Positions 24,542 to 35,718 of a stretch of 64,000 bases of DNA are shown piece by piece (the first letter of the stretch is position 1; each line of letters begins with the position of its first letter). Under the pieces are notes generated by a model. That model saw only the letters and a program-made list of their open reading frames with translations, was not told where the DNA came from and made no database searches. The translations under genes were made by a program, and so were the position numbers. Source of the DNA: Dothistroma septosporum (lineage: Eukaryota > Ascomycota > Dothideomycetes > Mycosphaerellales > Mycosphaerellaceae); the NCBI GenBank assembly GCA_002236755.2, contig NBZP02000044.1, positions 228,989 to 292,988 on the forward strand. Direction: 5' to 3'.

Positions 24542-25020
24542 TCAAAGAGCGTCCTCACAGTTGTTGATCTGCACTGGAAGCTTCGCCGGCTCCCGCCGCA
24601 ATCCGTTCTTCCCGAACAGACGCTCCAGGAACCTCAGATCGTCCTTTGCCGGTGCTATCTGCATCGACCAGATCCTGGCATTCCACGGAACTGTCGCCAA
24701 TAGCGACCGAAGTTCTGCGAGTTCACGGGGCTATAGACGATGGGCCACAGCTCTGGGTTGGTCGACATGGGGTAGCAGAAGATGTTGCCTCCCCAGGAGT
24801 CCCGAAGGCTTCGTTACAGATTTGGCGGTTGACGTGAAGGAGATATGGTTCACAGGCCACGTCATTTTCGTACTTGGCGAAATCCCGGTCGTTGGGATCG
24901 ACGAGGACGAGGGTGTGGATAATTTTGCGAACTTCGGCTGAGAGATGGGATATCCCATGGCGATTGGAGTTGGCTTTGAGTTGGTGTGCAGTAAAGATGG
25001 CGTATGACGAGTCGTAGTGG
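24542..25020 (-). pseudogene. broken 2EXR/F-box-like gene
   Basis: On the minus strand three reading frames together give one plausible protein. The first part contains LSAEVRKIIHTLVL and LLHVNRQICNEAF, the usual start and RQI(R/C)NEA motif of 2EXR/F-box-like fungal proteins. The frame then changes by one base near 24800-24806 to DSWGGNIFCYPMS, and changes again in a run of four C (minus strand; 24727-24730) to RELAELRSLLATVPWNARIW, ending INNCEDAL at 24542. Each break is consistent with loss of one base. No ATG lies in the first frame. Sequencing error at C runs is an alternative to true decay. The intact gene at 25303-25926 is a same-strand neighbour of the same family. Confidence 0.6.
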
Positions 25021-25302
25021 CATGTTCTTCTGCTCGATCGAGTCAGCGAGGCGGCTTGGGTAATGTGAGGAATTGATGAGTGGAAAGAATTCTACAGACG
25101 GTGCTTTATGAGATAGGAAGAAACCCCGGGCGAGTCCAACAAATGTAGGGAGGTGGGTTGACACAGAACACACCGGAAATCTGTCAGGTCGTGTGGATAC
25201 CGTCGCTACTTCCCATCCACTTTTCACACTGCTTACATTGCGTGTGTGTTCCCTCTAATCCTGTCCGCCGCGATCAACATGCTTGTGATTTCCACGCAAG
25301 AT

Positions 25303-25926
25303 CTAGCGCATCACAGGAGCAGGCTTTCGCACTATCTTGTACGTTTGGTCGACTTCAAAGCCTTCCACGTCGTGCATCGAGACCCAGCAAATCTCATCCT
25401 CGCCCATGACCTTCAGCGGCATCTTGATGACGTCCGACTTGATCCCCTTCCGTGCACAGACTGTATTCAGCTCTCGCAATGTCCGCTGGATATACGGCAA
25501 ACAATCAGGAGCTTCGGTCACAAATTCCGGAATGCAGACGTGGACGGAGCGCATAGCTGCAGTCTTGCTCCGGTGCAGAAGCCATAAGCTCATTTGTGCC
25601 GTCGATGCGTGTGGGAAGTAGAAGGTGTTCCGACTCCAGAAAATCGAGTACGCTTCGCTTCGGATCTGGCTATTGCAACGGAGGAGACCGGGCTCTGCGA
25701 CCAAGATGTAGGCGGAAGCGAAAACGTAGACGTCGTGTAGGAGCGTGAATTCGTAGATTCTGTTGCGAATCTCTGGCGGGAGGTCAGGGAGGCTTGTTGC
25801 GGTTGCTGGTAGCGTTTGTGTTGAAGATGGCCATCTAGGAGTGTCAGACAGAATATTCTGACGGGCTTGGTAGTGTACATACCTTTGCAAGGTGCTGCAA
25901 TGCGCCTGTGAAGGTGCCCCTGCCAT
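25303..25926 (-). CDS. 2EXR/F-box-like protein of unknown function
   Basis: Exons are 25926-25883 and 25834-25303. The 48-nt segment 25882-25835 keeps the frame open, but has GTATGT, a TCTGAC branch site and CTCCTAG, so I treat it as an intron; the protein is then 191 residues, or 207 if it is retained. The hallmark LPDLPPEIRNRIYEFTLL is followed by LLRCNSQIRSEAYSIFW, the typical 2EXR-type pattern of fungal F-box-like proteins. The remainder, with MRSVHVCIPEF and ELNTVCARKG, fits the usual C-terminal half. Such proteins are thought to recruit substrates to SCF ligases, but no function is assigned for this one. Confidence 0.75.
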   Translation of the reverse strand: MAGAPSQAHCSTLQRYVHYQARQNILSDTPRWPSSTQTLPATATSLPDLPPEIRNRIYEFTLLHDVYVFASAYILVAEPGLLRCNSQIRSEAYSIFWSRNTFYFPHASTAQMSLWLLHRSKTAAMRSVHVCIPEFVTEAPDCLPYIQRTLRELNTVCARKGIKSDVIKMPLKVMGEDEICWVSMHDVEGFEVDQTYKIVRKPAPVMR

Positions 25927-26949
25927 TGTGAAATCTACGCCTCACGGGGGATTTTACAGCGATGCTGGAATATATTGTTTTGCTAAGGTGAGCTTGAGCC
26001 AGGCAGATCCATGGAGTGTGCCGCTTCAAGCCGGTGAGTGCCGCAACCTGAAACCACCTCCGCGTGGATTCGCTTGGCACGCATATGCTGCTCCACTGCT
26101 CCGAACATCAGCTGCTACCACTCCTCGAATGTGTCGAATCGCCCGAATCCACTGTCAACGTAATGTTTCCTGTCTCTTCACCACACTACCGAACCACAGA
26201 GGCGAATTCACCTCCTCAAGCCCTGCCAAAGCCTCGAAAGTGACTTAGACTACGCATTTACCGCTCAACGTCATGGGTGGTCTTACAACACCACCGGAAA
26301 GTCGGTCATCCTCCTTCGAATCGGATATGAGTTTAAAGAAGCAATTCCTCGCCGTTCCCATCCTACACGCCACGCGGCGAGGCTGATGTGGGTGGCATGT
26401 ACGCAGCCGAGCGTCGCTCGCTTTATTGGATCGAGGCGCTCCAGCCAGAGCGCGGTCAAATAAGCACGATCGCCGTGGATTACATTGAGTGGCCAAAAGA
26501 GTGGCGAGCTTTTGCTGTCGAGGAGGCGATGTGGTTGTAGAATAGCGTGTTATTCCGGCCGATTTTGCGCGCAGACATTATGTTGGTCGTCTCTCTTCTC
26601 AGCCGTGGCACGGGACTCAGGATACGCCGTCGTTATGTCGTGTCGTCGGCCATCCCTGGAAGGGACAGCAAGTCTGTGGATGGTATTTTTCACTTCCCTG
26701 TGAGGTCGGGAGGGACGCCATGGCTGAATGTCAAGGGATGAGGCTACTCGTGCACTGACTAGGAGCAAAAGGGCAGGTCTGCAAATTTTCTGGTAGGAGT
26801 CGTAAGACCTTGTTCTCCTGCGCACGCTACAGTCTATCCTGCCCCAGTGTCCAGATCGCCAGTGTTGAGCTGTAGTAGAATCTTTACAAGCTGGGTCGGT
26901 TCGGTCTGGTGTTCCGGGAAACGTTTGATGTGCGTTGGAGGGGGAACGA
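25927..26949. other. intergenic region, no gene recognised
   Basis: About 1 kb upstream of the 2EXR gene. I found only short open frames without domains. Confidence 0.45.
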
Positions 26950-28209
26950 GACCCTCAAGTTGTTCGAGTAACACTTGCAGCCGATACGATGAGCTGTGTT
27001 GCCCCCTTGCAAAATCTTCTGATGGGAAGCTAGACACAGCTAGCCAAAGCTGATCCTGCACTTCGTGCAGTGGACGTGATCGCAGCCACTGTAGAGAATG
27101 TCAGCTAAACCAGGTAGGATACCAAAATGGAGAGCGTACCTGATCTTCTCCGTCCTCCGTCCACATCCTGGGCTGGGACAAATCTTGGTTGCCCTGTCGA
27201 TCATACTTGCTTCTCCGCAGCGTGACCTCTGACCAAAGCTCTTTCTACCCCTGTCGGCCTTTGCTTCTGCCTCGAACCTCTGCTGGTATACTTGGCAAGT
27301 TTCACCAGTGTTCCAGCGTACCTGACAGGTGACACAGTGCTTGTGGCCGCGTTCTGTGCAAGTGGAGATCTCATCACCATGGTGAAGTGGGCCAGACTCA
27401 CATCCTGTCTTCGGGTTTCAGTTGAATGTACCGTCAGCGGTCAGGATGCCTTCCATCTCTACATCTAGATACTGCTCAAATACAGCCTATATGGCCAGAC
27501 GGCTCATATCGAGCTGAGCATGTTCGTTACTGCATGGGGTACATGCCATCTGGTTGTAGGTTATGGCTGCTACTTTGCGTCTCGAGCCATCGTTGCCAGC
27601 TTGAGAAGCATGTCTGTGCCGAGTGCATATGTTGACAAGCACTCGAAACTGCAGGAAACGGCACCCCTGTCTCTGACTCAATCTCGCATGTCGTGCCCTG
27701 TAAGATAGGAACGGTCTGCCATGAGAAGGCAGTTCCTTTTCTTGACTTGTTGCCGCGACTCGTCAGGTCAAGGAATGACTCATCACTTGCAGCGTCGCAT
27801 CTGTTGTTTCGATGGCAGCATTGGCTACCTTCAGGCTGGCAAGAAATGCATCAGTGCGCTCACGTTTAGTGAGTGACAGCTGCGTAATCCGCCGAAGTCG
27901 GGGACCAGGCTGCTGATTGTCGTTGTCGAATACGTCCTTGAACTCGGAAGCGGTAAGTTCAGGTAGCTGTGATGATGTTCTTCGTTCCCATTGCTCCTCG
28001 AGCCCAGGAATAGACGGCCTCAAAGACGTTCCGTTCACGGATGCGACTTCGTGGCTCTCAATGCATTCTTCAGTACTCGAGAAGAGCTCTGCGCGATGAG
28101 CCGGCCCAATCATGAATACACGGCCATCGTGGCTTGGACTTCTCACGTAGTCACGATGGGCGATATTTGCTCGGATCTTGCATCTTTTGGGCGGAAACTG
28201 CGGAGTCAA
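26950..28209 (-). pseudogene. decayed RBR (RING-IBR-RING) E3 ligase gene
   Basis: An open frame from 28209 to 27763 supplies a domain-less N-terminus. Below it the minus strand still encodes much of an RBR module: CEIESETGVPFPAVSSAC for RING1; VFEQYLDVEMEGILTADGTF, GHKHCVTCQVRWNTGETC for the IBR; ICPSPGCGRR, an intron, then SGCDHVHCTKCRISF and LCLASHQKILQGGN for RING2. It is broken by a frame change inside the RING1 region and by in-frame stops at 27487-27489 (TAG), 27418-27420 (TGA) and 27040-27042 (TAG). The last stop replaces the Trp of the conserved FCW, and the preceding Cys is lost too. The intact same-strand gene at 28479-29299 has the matching sequence CTKCQHEFCWICLASHKEI. Confidence 0.7.
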
Positions 28210-28478
28210 GGAGAGTCGTGCTTTGCGGCGCAGGACGCCGATATCTGGCCCGAGCTCTGTAGAGTGAGAAGTGAATAAATGGAGTCTTTGTTTCTCTTTC
28301 CCGCCTATACTCGAACACTGCCGCCCTAGATGGTTCGTTTACTGTTCTGGTCTACTTCGTGTCTGTCTAGAGGACCTTCGATCCGTTGTTCTCCACCGTT
28401 GCCAAAGCTGAAAGCTTCTCGCACCAGAGTCTGACCTTCGCATTTGGCCGGAATATCTATCGTGCGATCGTCCGCTGC

Positions 28479-29299
28479 CTAGTGGTTACTGAACGGAAAC
28501 GCCAACGGCTTTCCGACCGAGTGGTACGAGCACTCCTCTTTATGCGCTTCATTTCCCTTGCTCTTGATCTCCTTGTGACTCGCCAGACAGATCCAGCAGA
28601 ACTCGTGCTGGCATTTCGTGCAGCTGATCCAGTCACAGCCGCCATCATCTTCCTTCTCGATTCTCCTCTGGCATCCAGGACACTCCTCCGCGATTTCCTT
28701 CATCGCTTGTATCGTAGCGCGCTCGTCCACGGCGTGAGCTGTAGCAGCTTCTTCACAGGTCTTGCCTTCGTGTTCGGGAGCCTGACACCTTTCGCAGTGT
28801 CTTCGATGCTCGATGCTCCAAGGCAAATTGCAGATCGTACAGTGCCGATGCTTGCAAACACCACACTCAAATCCATGGCTCCTGCTCCCGAATTAGTCGT
28901 CTCCCAGACCAACAGCCACACTATGCCATCATACCCATGATGAATTTGCCCACTTCCACCTCCCTTCCCTAGACACCACGCGAATTCCTCCATACCACCC
29001 ACCGCATTCCTCGCCGCAAGATCCAAATATGTCCCATGCACCCTCATCCCAGCGAAAACCTTGACATCTTCCTGCGATAGTGTAGCGCGGCATGAGATGC
29101 AGGAAATGCGGTCAGATCTGTGGTAGTCGACTTGAAAAAGCAGCCAGTCTTTCCAGCAAGTCTTACAGACTTGGTTGGGGTGTTTGCAGGTGGTTGATTG
29201 GTGTTCTTTCGGCCAGCGATGGGGTGGCACGTTGTTGTAGCAGTTTGTGCAGTAGCGTGGTCTCTTTGCGGATGACTCGTCCATTGCTGGAAAAGGCAT
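28479..29299 (-). CDS. RBR-type E3 ubiquitin ligase (RING-IBR-RING)
   Basis: Exons are 29299-28935 and 28881-28479 (255 residues). The 53-nt intron (GTATGA, branch GACTAAT, GAGCAG) restores QIHHGSHGFECGVCKHRHCT; without it the frame runs on into non-conserved sequence. RING1-like cysteines start at YCTNCYNNV and continue through CKTCWKDW and ISCISC. The IBR has CGVCKHRHCTICNLPW and HEGKTCEE. RING2 is CPGCQRRIEKEDDGGCDWIS followed by CTKCQHEFCWICLASH. RBR ligases pass ubiquitin through a RING2 cysteine thioester. The frame is open 63 codons further upstream (29488); I chose the ATG that precedes the first zinc ligands. The substrate is unknown. Confidence 0.82.
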
Positions 29300-29606
29300 G
29301 TGGTGGTATGGTGCGGCCTTGTTGGATAGAGGGCGTAATTGAGGTAGGAGAGGTGGTGCCGAGGGGCGAGAAGATGGATTAGTGAAAGACAGTGGTTGAG
29401 AAGTAAAATAGATGAAGTGGGGTGATGCGATGGCGGTCGTTCGAGTTGCTGGCATGTGCAAACGGCGCGCAGCGTTCACGAGTGTCAACGCAGTTGCTTT
29501 TTGCAGCTGTCGAATAAAGGCTAGGCTCGTGGCCAGCCAGTCGTCCTACTTTGAGCGGAATGGAGGGAAGCGATGGCGTTCCGCTGCTCAAGGACGCTGT
29601 GGAATC
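29300..29606. other. short intergenic region
   Basis: About 300 bp between the RBR start and the URK1 stop. Untranslated sequence only. Confidence 0.5.
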
Positions 29607-31375
29607 TTAGCAGCCAAGATATCTCTGCTCTACCCACCTTACCTCAATGTCGCCTTCTACAATCCTGCAGACCACGACTCTGATCTCTGGGTACACGCTC
29701 ATCAGCCTTTGCAGTCCATTCCTGCCTGCCGAGTAGGTCACAAAGAGGATACTGCTCTGCTCCACACCATGGTCAAGTAGCACCCTCACGGCCATCAGCG
29801 CGGCACCGCCACTACTCATCTGCGGATCCAGCACCAGCACTCGCTTGTGACTAGCGACATCGGGCGCCATCTTATAGTAGTGCAGCTCCGGCTCGGTCGT
29901 ACGCGGGTTCGATTGGATGAGCATGCGTCCAAGGCGACAGTCCGGGATGACACGCTTCAGGCCGGTCTCAAGACAGGAGCCTCCGCGCAAGACCACTACT
30001 GCGCTGACCTCGCCATCAAGAGCAAGACCTTCATACTTCCGGCCTGGCACAGGTGTATCTACCTGCCTCTCCTTGTAGCATAGTCCTGATGTGAAGGCCT
30101 GCTCCACAAGCATCACGACCAAACGATCGAAGTAGAAGATGAACTCCTCACGGATCAGGGATGGATCCATGAGCATGGTGTTGATGCCACGCACCTGATT
30201 GGTCTGCTCCATCTCGATGACGTTGTGGGAAAGTGGTGAGTCTTCAGCGACCTTGCCCAGCCGCTTCAGCTCGATGCGGTGCATCTGCGACTTGTGATCG
30301 AGGGTCTTGTGGATTCGATCGGAGACCATTGAGATGGCAACTTTGTTCTCGATGCCTCGCGGGACAATGATGTCTAGTCATGGTACAGTCAGCACAGAGA
30401 CTTTGACAGTGCTGCTGTATGTTTGTGTGATGTGCATGCTAATGTGTCAGACAAGATGAAAGATGGTACTTGTTTGTCGTCAATGGAGTTCAGGTGAACT
30501 ATGCTTAAAGGTTTGATCATCACGATAGCGAGGTTGAGTAGGATGATGTGGATGAAACGTACCTGCGACATTCCGCTGTGGCTCGACGTACTTGTGGAAG
30601 TTCGGCTTGACGAAGGAGAACCATTGTTTGATGCAGCCTTCGATGTCTCGACCACGCTCGCGCACGTCACGAACCACTTTCGGGCAGGTCAGTTGTGTAC
30701 GTGCAGATCAGTGGAATATGTGCTTACATCTCCTCGACAAGCAAAGATCTGCATCGGCTTCCGTGAAGATCTGGAGATCAAGCAAGTCCATGACCCTCTC
30801 ATCGTGCAGCGCAAAGATGCCTTCCAGCACCAATACATGTGGCGAGTAGACCGTGTTGGTCTTGCCGAGTCGAGCATGCTTCTCAAACGAGTAGATCGGA
30901 ATATCTGCCTTCTTTCTGGATTTGAAGTCAGTGACCTGACTATGTTTGAATCGTCCTTCACTACATACCCGGTCTTGATATCCCTCAGCTTCTCCACCAG
31001 AAAGTCGAAATCAATCGCTTCTGGTGCATCAAAGTCGTACTCGTTCCTGAAAGCTTTCTCGCTCTGCTCTGGAGTAAGCGGCTTGTAGAAGCTGTCCATA
31101 CTCAAGATCACGACCCATGGCAAGCTCAACTCCCGGATGATAGCCATGGAAAGAGAGGTCTTGCCAGATCCCGAGCTTCCAGCAATGCCAATGATGCTGG
31201 TGTTTGCCCATGGCGGCGAGTAGTGGGCCTGGGGCGCTACACTGCTACCACGGCTTGAGTCGCTGTCAGGAGCATTTCTGCCGTCACTGACACGCTCGCC
31301 GAAGCTGGCGCTGCGGCCTCCGGCGTGTAATGCTTCATAGGAGCTCGTGGGAAGTTCCAGCTGAGGAAGGCTCAT
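29607..31375 (-). CDS. URK1: uridine kinase fused to a uracil phosphoribosyltransferase-like domain (Urk1/UCKL type)
   Basis: Exons are 31375-30969, 30915-30728, 30676-30563 and 30373-29607 (491 residues). The P-loop GIAGSSGSGKTS is at 63-74, followed by the kinase motifs SMDSFYKPL and YDFDAPEAIDFD. The second exon gives HVLVLEGIFALHDERVMDLL, and the third LVRDVRERGRDIEGCI. The final exon starts DIIVPRGIENKVAISMVSDR and is a UPRT-like domain with VVLRGGSCLETGL and VLVLDPQMSSGGAA. The enzyme phosphorylates uridine and cytidine for pyrimidine salvage; in this subgroup the second domain may be regulatory rather than active. The third intron is 189 nt and could hide further detail. A further ATG in frame lies upstream at 31477. 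Confidence 0.93.
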
Positions 31376-32086
31376 CGTAGTCGCATGGAGAGTACGGACG
31401 CCGTGACTTCGATCGTCCACATGATGAGTGGGCGAGGAAAGACGCGTGATTGTGAGGAAGCGAAGTGAGGTCGACACGAACGAGGCGGAGCGGCAGAAAT
31501 CGAGAAGAGGCTCGTGCTTCGGGTCTTGAGAGAGGGAAGCAGAAGGTGTGGTACTTTGCTGCCAAGTCGCGATTTGTACAGGTGACTTCGGAGGACAAGG
31601 CTGTCATGCATGGAGGGTCTTCGTGCTCTTGATTGACGGTGCCATGCTGCCACTCGTATTCCTGCGGGCAGTGATCAATATGTTCTGCGGTGCTGAAATG
31701 TTGTTGTTCGCGTTTTGTGCTTCGTGCCGGAGCTTCCTACGGTGGGGCCACATCCCAAATTTGCCAAGGAAGGTCGCAGAGCTTCTCTGCAGCTTCTTCT
31801 GCAACAACACAAACTCGACATCCATTCCTCTCTCACCACACAACAACTTCCCGTCACCGACTCCCACTTTCCCGCAGGCCGCCGGCTCCTGCCTGATACC
31901 AGACAGGAGCTACTGCTCGCTATGTCTGGTTACTCCGAGAACAGAAAATGGTACGGTCCTCGCCCTGCAGCATGACATGACATGCCGCCTTTATCTTAGG
32001 ACGATCTGCAGCGGCCGCCGTCCCTTCGACGTCGCTATGCCGTCGTCGCGCTGCCCAACCCACAGTCACCGGAACTGACATCCATC
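31376..32086. promoter_or_regulatory. divergent promoter region of URK1 and GID8
   Basis: About 710 bp between divergent starts. C/T-rich stretches occur around 31820-31880 on the plus strand, just before GID8. No specific site is claimed. Confidence 0.45.
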
Positions 32087-33333
32087 ATGCAGAGCGCCAC
32101 GTTCCCACCCTCCACGATGCGGCCCGCCCACAATTTTGACCGGAAGGTGGAAGAGATGAAGCCCAGCAAAAGGTATGGCATGGTGTCCTTCCTTTCACGC
32201 CACCTACCCTTTGCATGATGCTTCTCTACACAAGTTGGGAATCTCTCCTAGATCTAATGCGGAGAACAACATAACTTGATTTCTGATATGGGTATGGGCA
32301 TCACTGGTACATGGACATGCTCTGTGGCCAAGATGGGAGGGCATGGTGCGTGGCACCAAGACATGCTGCTTCTGCATCGGTGATGCCCATCCAGGCCACG
32401 GCGCGTTGTCTGCCAGGCCTCTCAAAGCTTTGCGTTAGCTCTTTTGAAGATGCTCCCGAAGTGCACGCGCTGACAGTGGCTTCGAGCAGTGATATCAACT
32501 GGGTCATCATGGATTACCTCGTCTCCGAAGGCTATCCCAGTGCCGCTGAAAAGTTTGCCCAGGAGACCAACATCTGCTCGCCCGAGGACATCAACAGCAT
32601 CAAAGAGCGAGTTAACATTCGCAACTCTATCCATGCTGGCAGGTTGGACGATGCGATACAAATGATCAACGAGGTCGACACGCAGGCAAGTCTACCCTAC
32701 CATTCCCCCACGTCACCTTCGTATGATGATTTGAGTTTCATGCACCACTCTTAGCCACCTTTCGGGGTGTTGCTGATAAACAACCATACTTCAGTCCTCA
32801 GTCTGATCGAAGTAAAATGCCACATCTTCTCCAGCAAACCGTCTTGTGATCGGCGACTAACAAAGTCGCTCCAGATCCTCGACCACAACCGAGCGCTCCA
32901 CTGGAGCTTGCTTCAACTACAGCTTATCGAGATCATTCGCCCCATCCTGAAGAAATACGGCAGCACGAATCCTCCATCCAACGAGTGGGTGCCTGTACTC
33001 CAATTCGCAACCGAACAACTAGCGCCACAAGCACCTACGCATCAAGACTATCAAACCGCTCTGAACAACACGATGGCGCTGACCATCTTCTCGGAAGACA
33101 AGATGCCCGTCGAGACGAAGCAGCTATTGGACCTCAAGTTAAGGGAGACTGTTGCCAATAGAGTCAACAAAGCTATACTTGAGAGTAGAGGACAGCGATC
33201 AGAGGCAAAGATTAGACAGCTTGTCCGCGCAAGAGCATGGGCGGAAGCACAGGCGCGAGAGGCCAAGGTTGATCTACCTGCCTTTCCAATACCCATAGGC
33301 CTGGAGCCTGCTGGTGAGGCGATGGTCTCGTGA
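32087..33333 (+). CDS. GID8: GID/CTLH E3 ligase complex subunit Gid8 (LisH-CTLH-CRA protein)
   Basis: Exons are 32087-32172, 32490-32685 and 32875-33333 (246 residues). Joining exon 1 to exon 2 gives KPSKSDINWVIMDYLVSEGY, the family's LisH start. Exon 2 holds the LisH motif and the start of CTLH (INSIKERVNIRNSIHAGRLD). Exon 3 resumes ILDHNRALHWSLLQLQLIEI. The second intron has a GC donor, CAG|GCAAGT, and the join VDTQ|ILDHN is fixed by homology, so it is a GC-AG intron. Gid8 is a scaffold of the GID/CTLH ubiquitin ligase that degrades gluconeogenic enzymes in yeast. Introns of 317 and 189 nt are long for this window. Confidence 0.92.
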
Positions 33334-33521
33334 GCTATGATATGATATGACGATGTTGATGTCATGCTTTGGTGTTAGCGACGGCGCTGGTGGAGTCTTT
33401 ACTTGCAGTCACGACTGCAATGCTTTGAATGGAACGTTTATGACCTTGCTTTCGACCTGCTACACTCTCATCCAACCACGCTGTCTTCTCTCTAGGCCGT
33501 CCGTGAACCGAATCGCTCCTC

Positions 33522-34884
33522 CTACGCCGCCAGCATCTCTGCGCTCGGGTTTTGCATCTCGCGCTTCTTTTGCTCGAGGCCTTTGCGCTTCTCTCGGCGG
33601 ACCGCTTGCTTCTCCCTGTTGGCCTTGGTCTCGGGACTTATCTGCTTGGGCTGCTTGGGTCCGGTTGGCTCGCCTACTGCTTTCTTACCTCGCTTGCTCA
33701 CTTTAACTGGCTTAGGAGGCGGGCTCTCTGCTTCAGTGCTCTGCCACGGGTCAGCGTCAAGGTCGTCCTCGGCTTCGCTGTCGACGATGTTACTCTTGGA
33801 GATTTTGCGTTTCTTGCTGCCAGCATCCTCGCCTTCCCCAGCCTCCGCGTTCCTCGCCTCACGCTTCATTTTATCACCCGCCCTCTTCTCCGCATCCGCA
33901 GTCATCATATCGACCTGCTGCTGGAACTGCTCATGCAACTCCTCTGGCAACGCCGCTTTCATCTCGGCCTGGCTTTGATGACTGAAGCGGTGCGAGAGGC
34001 CGTGGTCACTATCGTGATCCCGCACGTAATAGCGACACAATGCTCCTGTGGAAGTCGTACCGTGCTGCATTTGCCCGCCGAGGTAAGCACTGCCATCCCC
34101 AGTCCAGGGAATCAGACAGTGCTCGCAGAACCGGTGGCCGCAGCCTCCTACGACTCCTTTCTTGGTCATGGTGTTGCCGGCTGCGCATTGGACATAGCCG
34201 CAGCCTTTTTCCGTTGAAAAGGGGATCTGGCATTCTGGGCAGCGCTTGAAGCATGAGGTGGTATCTGCTTCGGCTTCCTTGTGGTGGGCTGGGAGAGTGG
34301 ATTGGTGTTCTTCGCAAGTCTGACCTACGTGCTCTGGGCGGTCACAGTCGGTGCAGACGGCGAAGGCGCAGAGGTTACAGGTGAAGATGCGGCCGTCGGT
34401 GCTGCGGAAGTAGGATTGGAGGGGGGTGTTGACGTTTTGGCAGCGGGCCATGCATTTGTATTTCGTGGCGTTGGTGTATTTCATGTCGTAGCTGGGCAGA
34501 GTTAGGATTCATTCTCTGGTCGACGCTTCTGAAGGGGTTTTCTCACCGATACTTATTGTCAATTCTCGCGCCCACCGCGCTCCAGTCGCACAACTTCTTG
34601 TCCTGTCGGTTCAGGACCAGGATTTCGGGACAGAACATGCAAGCGACTTGACCGAATGGTTTAACTTCGACTTCGGTGCTGATATGGGCTTCCCAGCATT
34701 CTTTGCAGGCTTTGTTGGGGATGCGGGTGCCGGTGTAGTCCTTGCAGACGTGCGAGGGTGGTGGACGAGAGAGAGTTTTGACGTTGCCGTAGCAGATGCA
34801 GCAGTCCTTTTCGCGTTTGGCTTTGGGGACTGCGTCGACGGCCGGGAAGATGGGCTGCATGTCTTTGGCTGGATTGAGAGTCAT
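33522..34884 (-). CDS. RBR/IBR-type zinc-finger protein (E3 ligase-like)
   Basis: Exons are 34884-34547 and 34491-33522 (435 residues). The N-terminal part has CCICYGNVKTLSRPPP, ACKECWEAH and VACMFCPEIL, a RING1-like set. The join gives ARIDNKYRYDMKYTNATKYK. The IBR follows (FTCNLCAFAVCTDCDRPEHV), then RCPECQIPFSTEKGCGYVQC and GGCGHRFCEHCLIPW. The tail of about 150 residues is highly charged, with KKRKISKSN and two Lys/Arg-rich stretches that could serve as nuclear signals. It resembles the 28479-29299 gene in layout but not closely in sequence. The start was placed at MTLNPAKDMQPIF; the frame extends 63 codons further upstream. Confidence 0.8.
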
Positions 34885-35718
34885 GGTGGATATTGTGTGC
34901 GTGGTGTTTCGTTTCAGGTCTAGAAGGGAGATGTTTGGTACGACTTGGTGGTGGTCGATAGTCGTTGCTGAGATGTTGAAGATTGCGAGCTTTTGAAGGA
35001 TTATAGATAACGTATTGTGGCTTCGGTGCATGTGCTGATGGTAGTCGTTGTGCAGAAGTAAAGCATTGCACATGTTACTGCGGCTCTCATATGCCCGGCG
35101 ATGCCTTCACTGAATTTCCAAAAATTTCTCACTAGCTCGCGGCAGGGAAGGCACACATGCGCCTCACATTGCCGTGTCATCGGCCTTGAGGGATAAAACA
35201 CTCAGATTCTCCCAGCGAAGTTGACATCAACAATATTCAAGACCATCGTCAAGCACAGCAGATTGCACCACAGGTAGCGTACCAAGCCACAGCAGAGATC
35301 CCAATTCAATTTGAAGCTCATCGTTGTCACCCATCTGCCTACTAGCCATCGCGACTCAATTCAGCTCGTACAGGCTACGACAGTTTACTTTCGGCAACAA
35401 TTAGCCGCCCATCACAACTCCAGCACGCGGCAGATCGCGTTGTTCCTGAACGTTCTTCCACATACGAAGCATTAGGGTATATCAGTCCGAAAACGACAGC
35501 TCCATTTACTTGACAGGACCGGCGAAGGTCAAAATTAGAAATATCAGACCGCCAGTCTGCAAGCACACTTCTATCTCCGGCACCGAACAATTCCCGCCTG
35601 AGGATTCCGAATCAAGGACAGGTTGGAGCCACGCCAGGTGGGCCACTTAGACGCAGCATTGAAGATCCAGGCGCATTCCCAAAGGAAGCCTCCGTAACCT
35701 GATCTGGGTAATTCAACA
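34885..35718. other. divergent intergenic region, no gene recognised
   Basis: About 830 bp between the RBR-type gene and the SIM-motif gene, which point away from each other. It presumably holds both promoters. Confidence 0.5.

Noticed and set aside
29607..30329. Separate uracil phosphoribosyltransferase gene
   Set aside because: The UPRT-like frame joins the upstream uridine kinase exons in correct phase, so it is the second domain of URK1 and not a separate FUR1.
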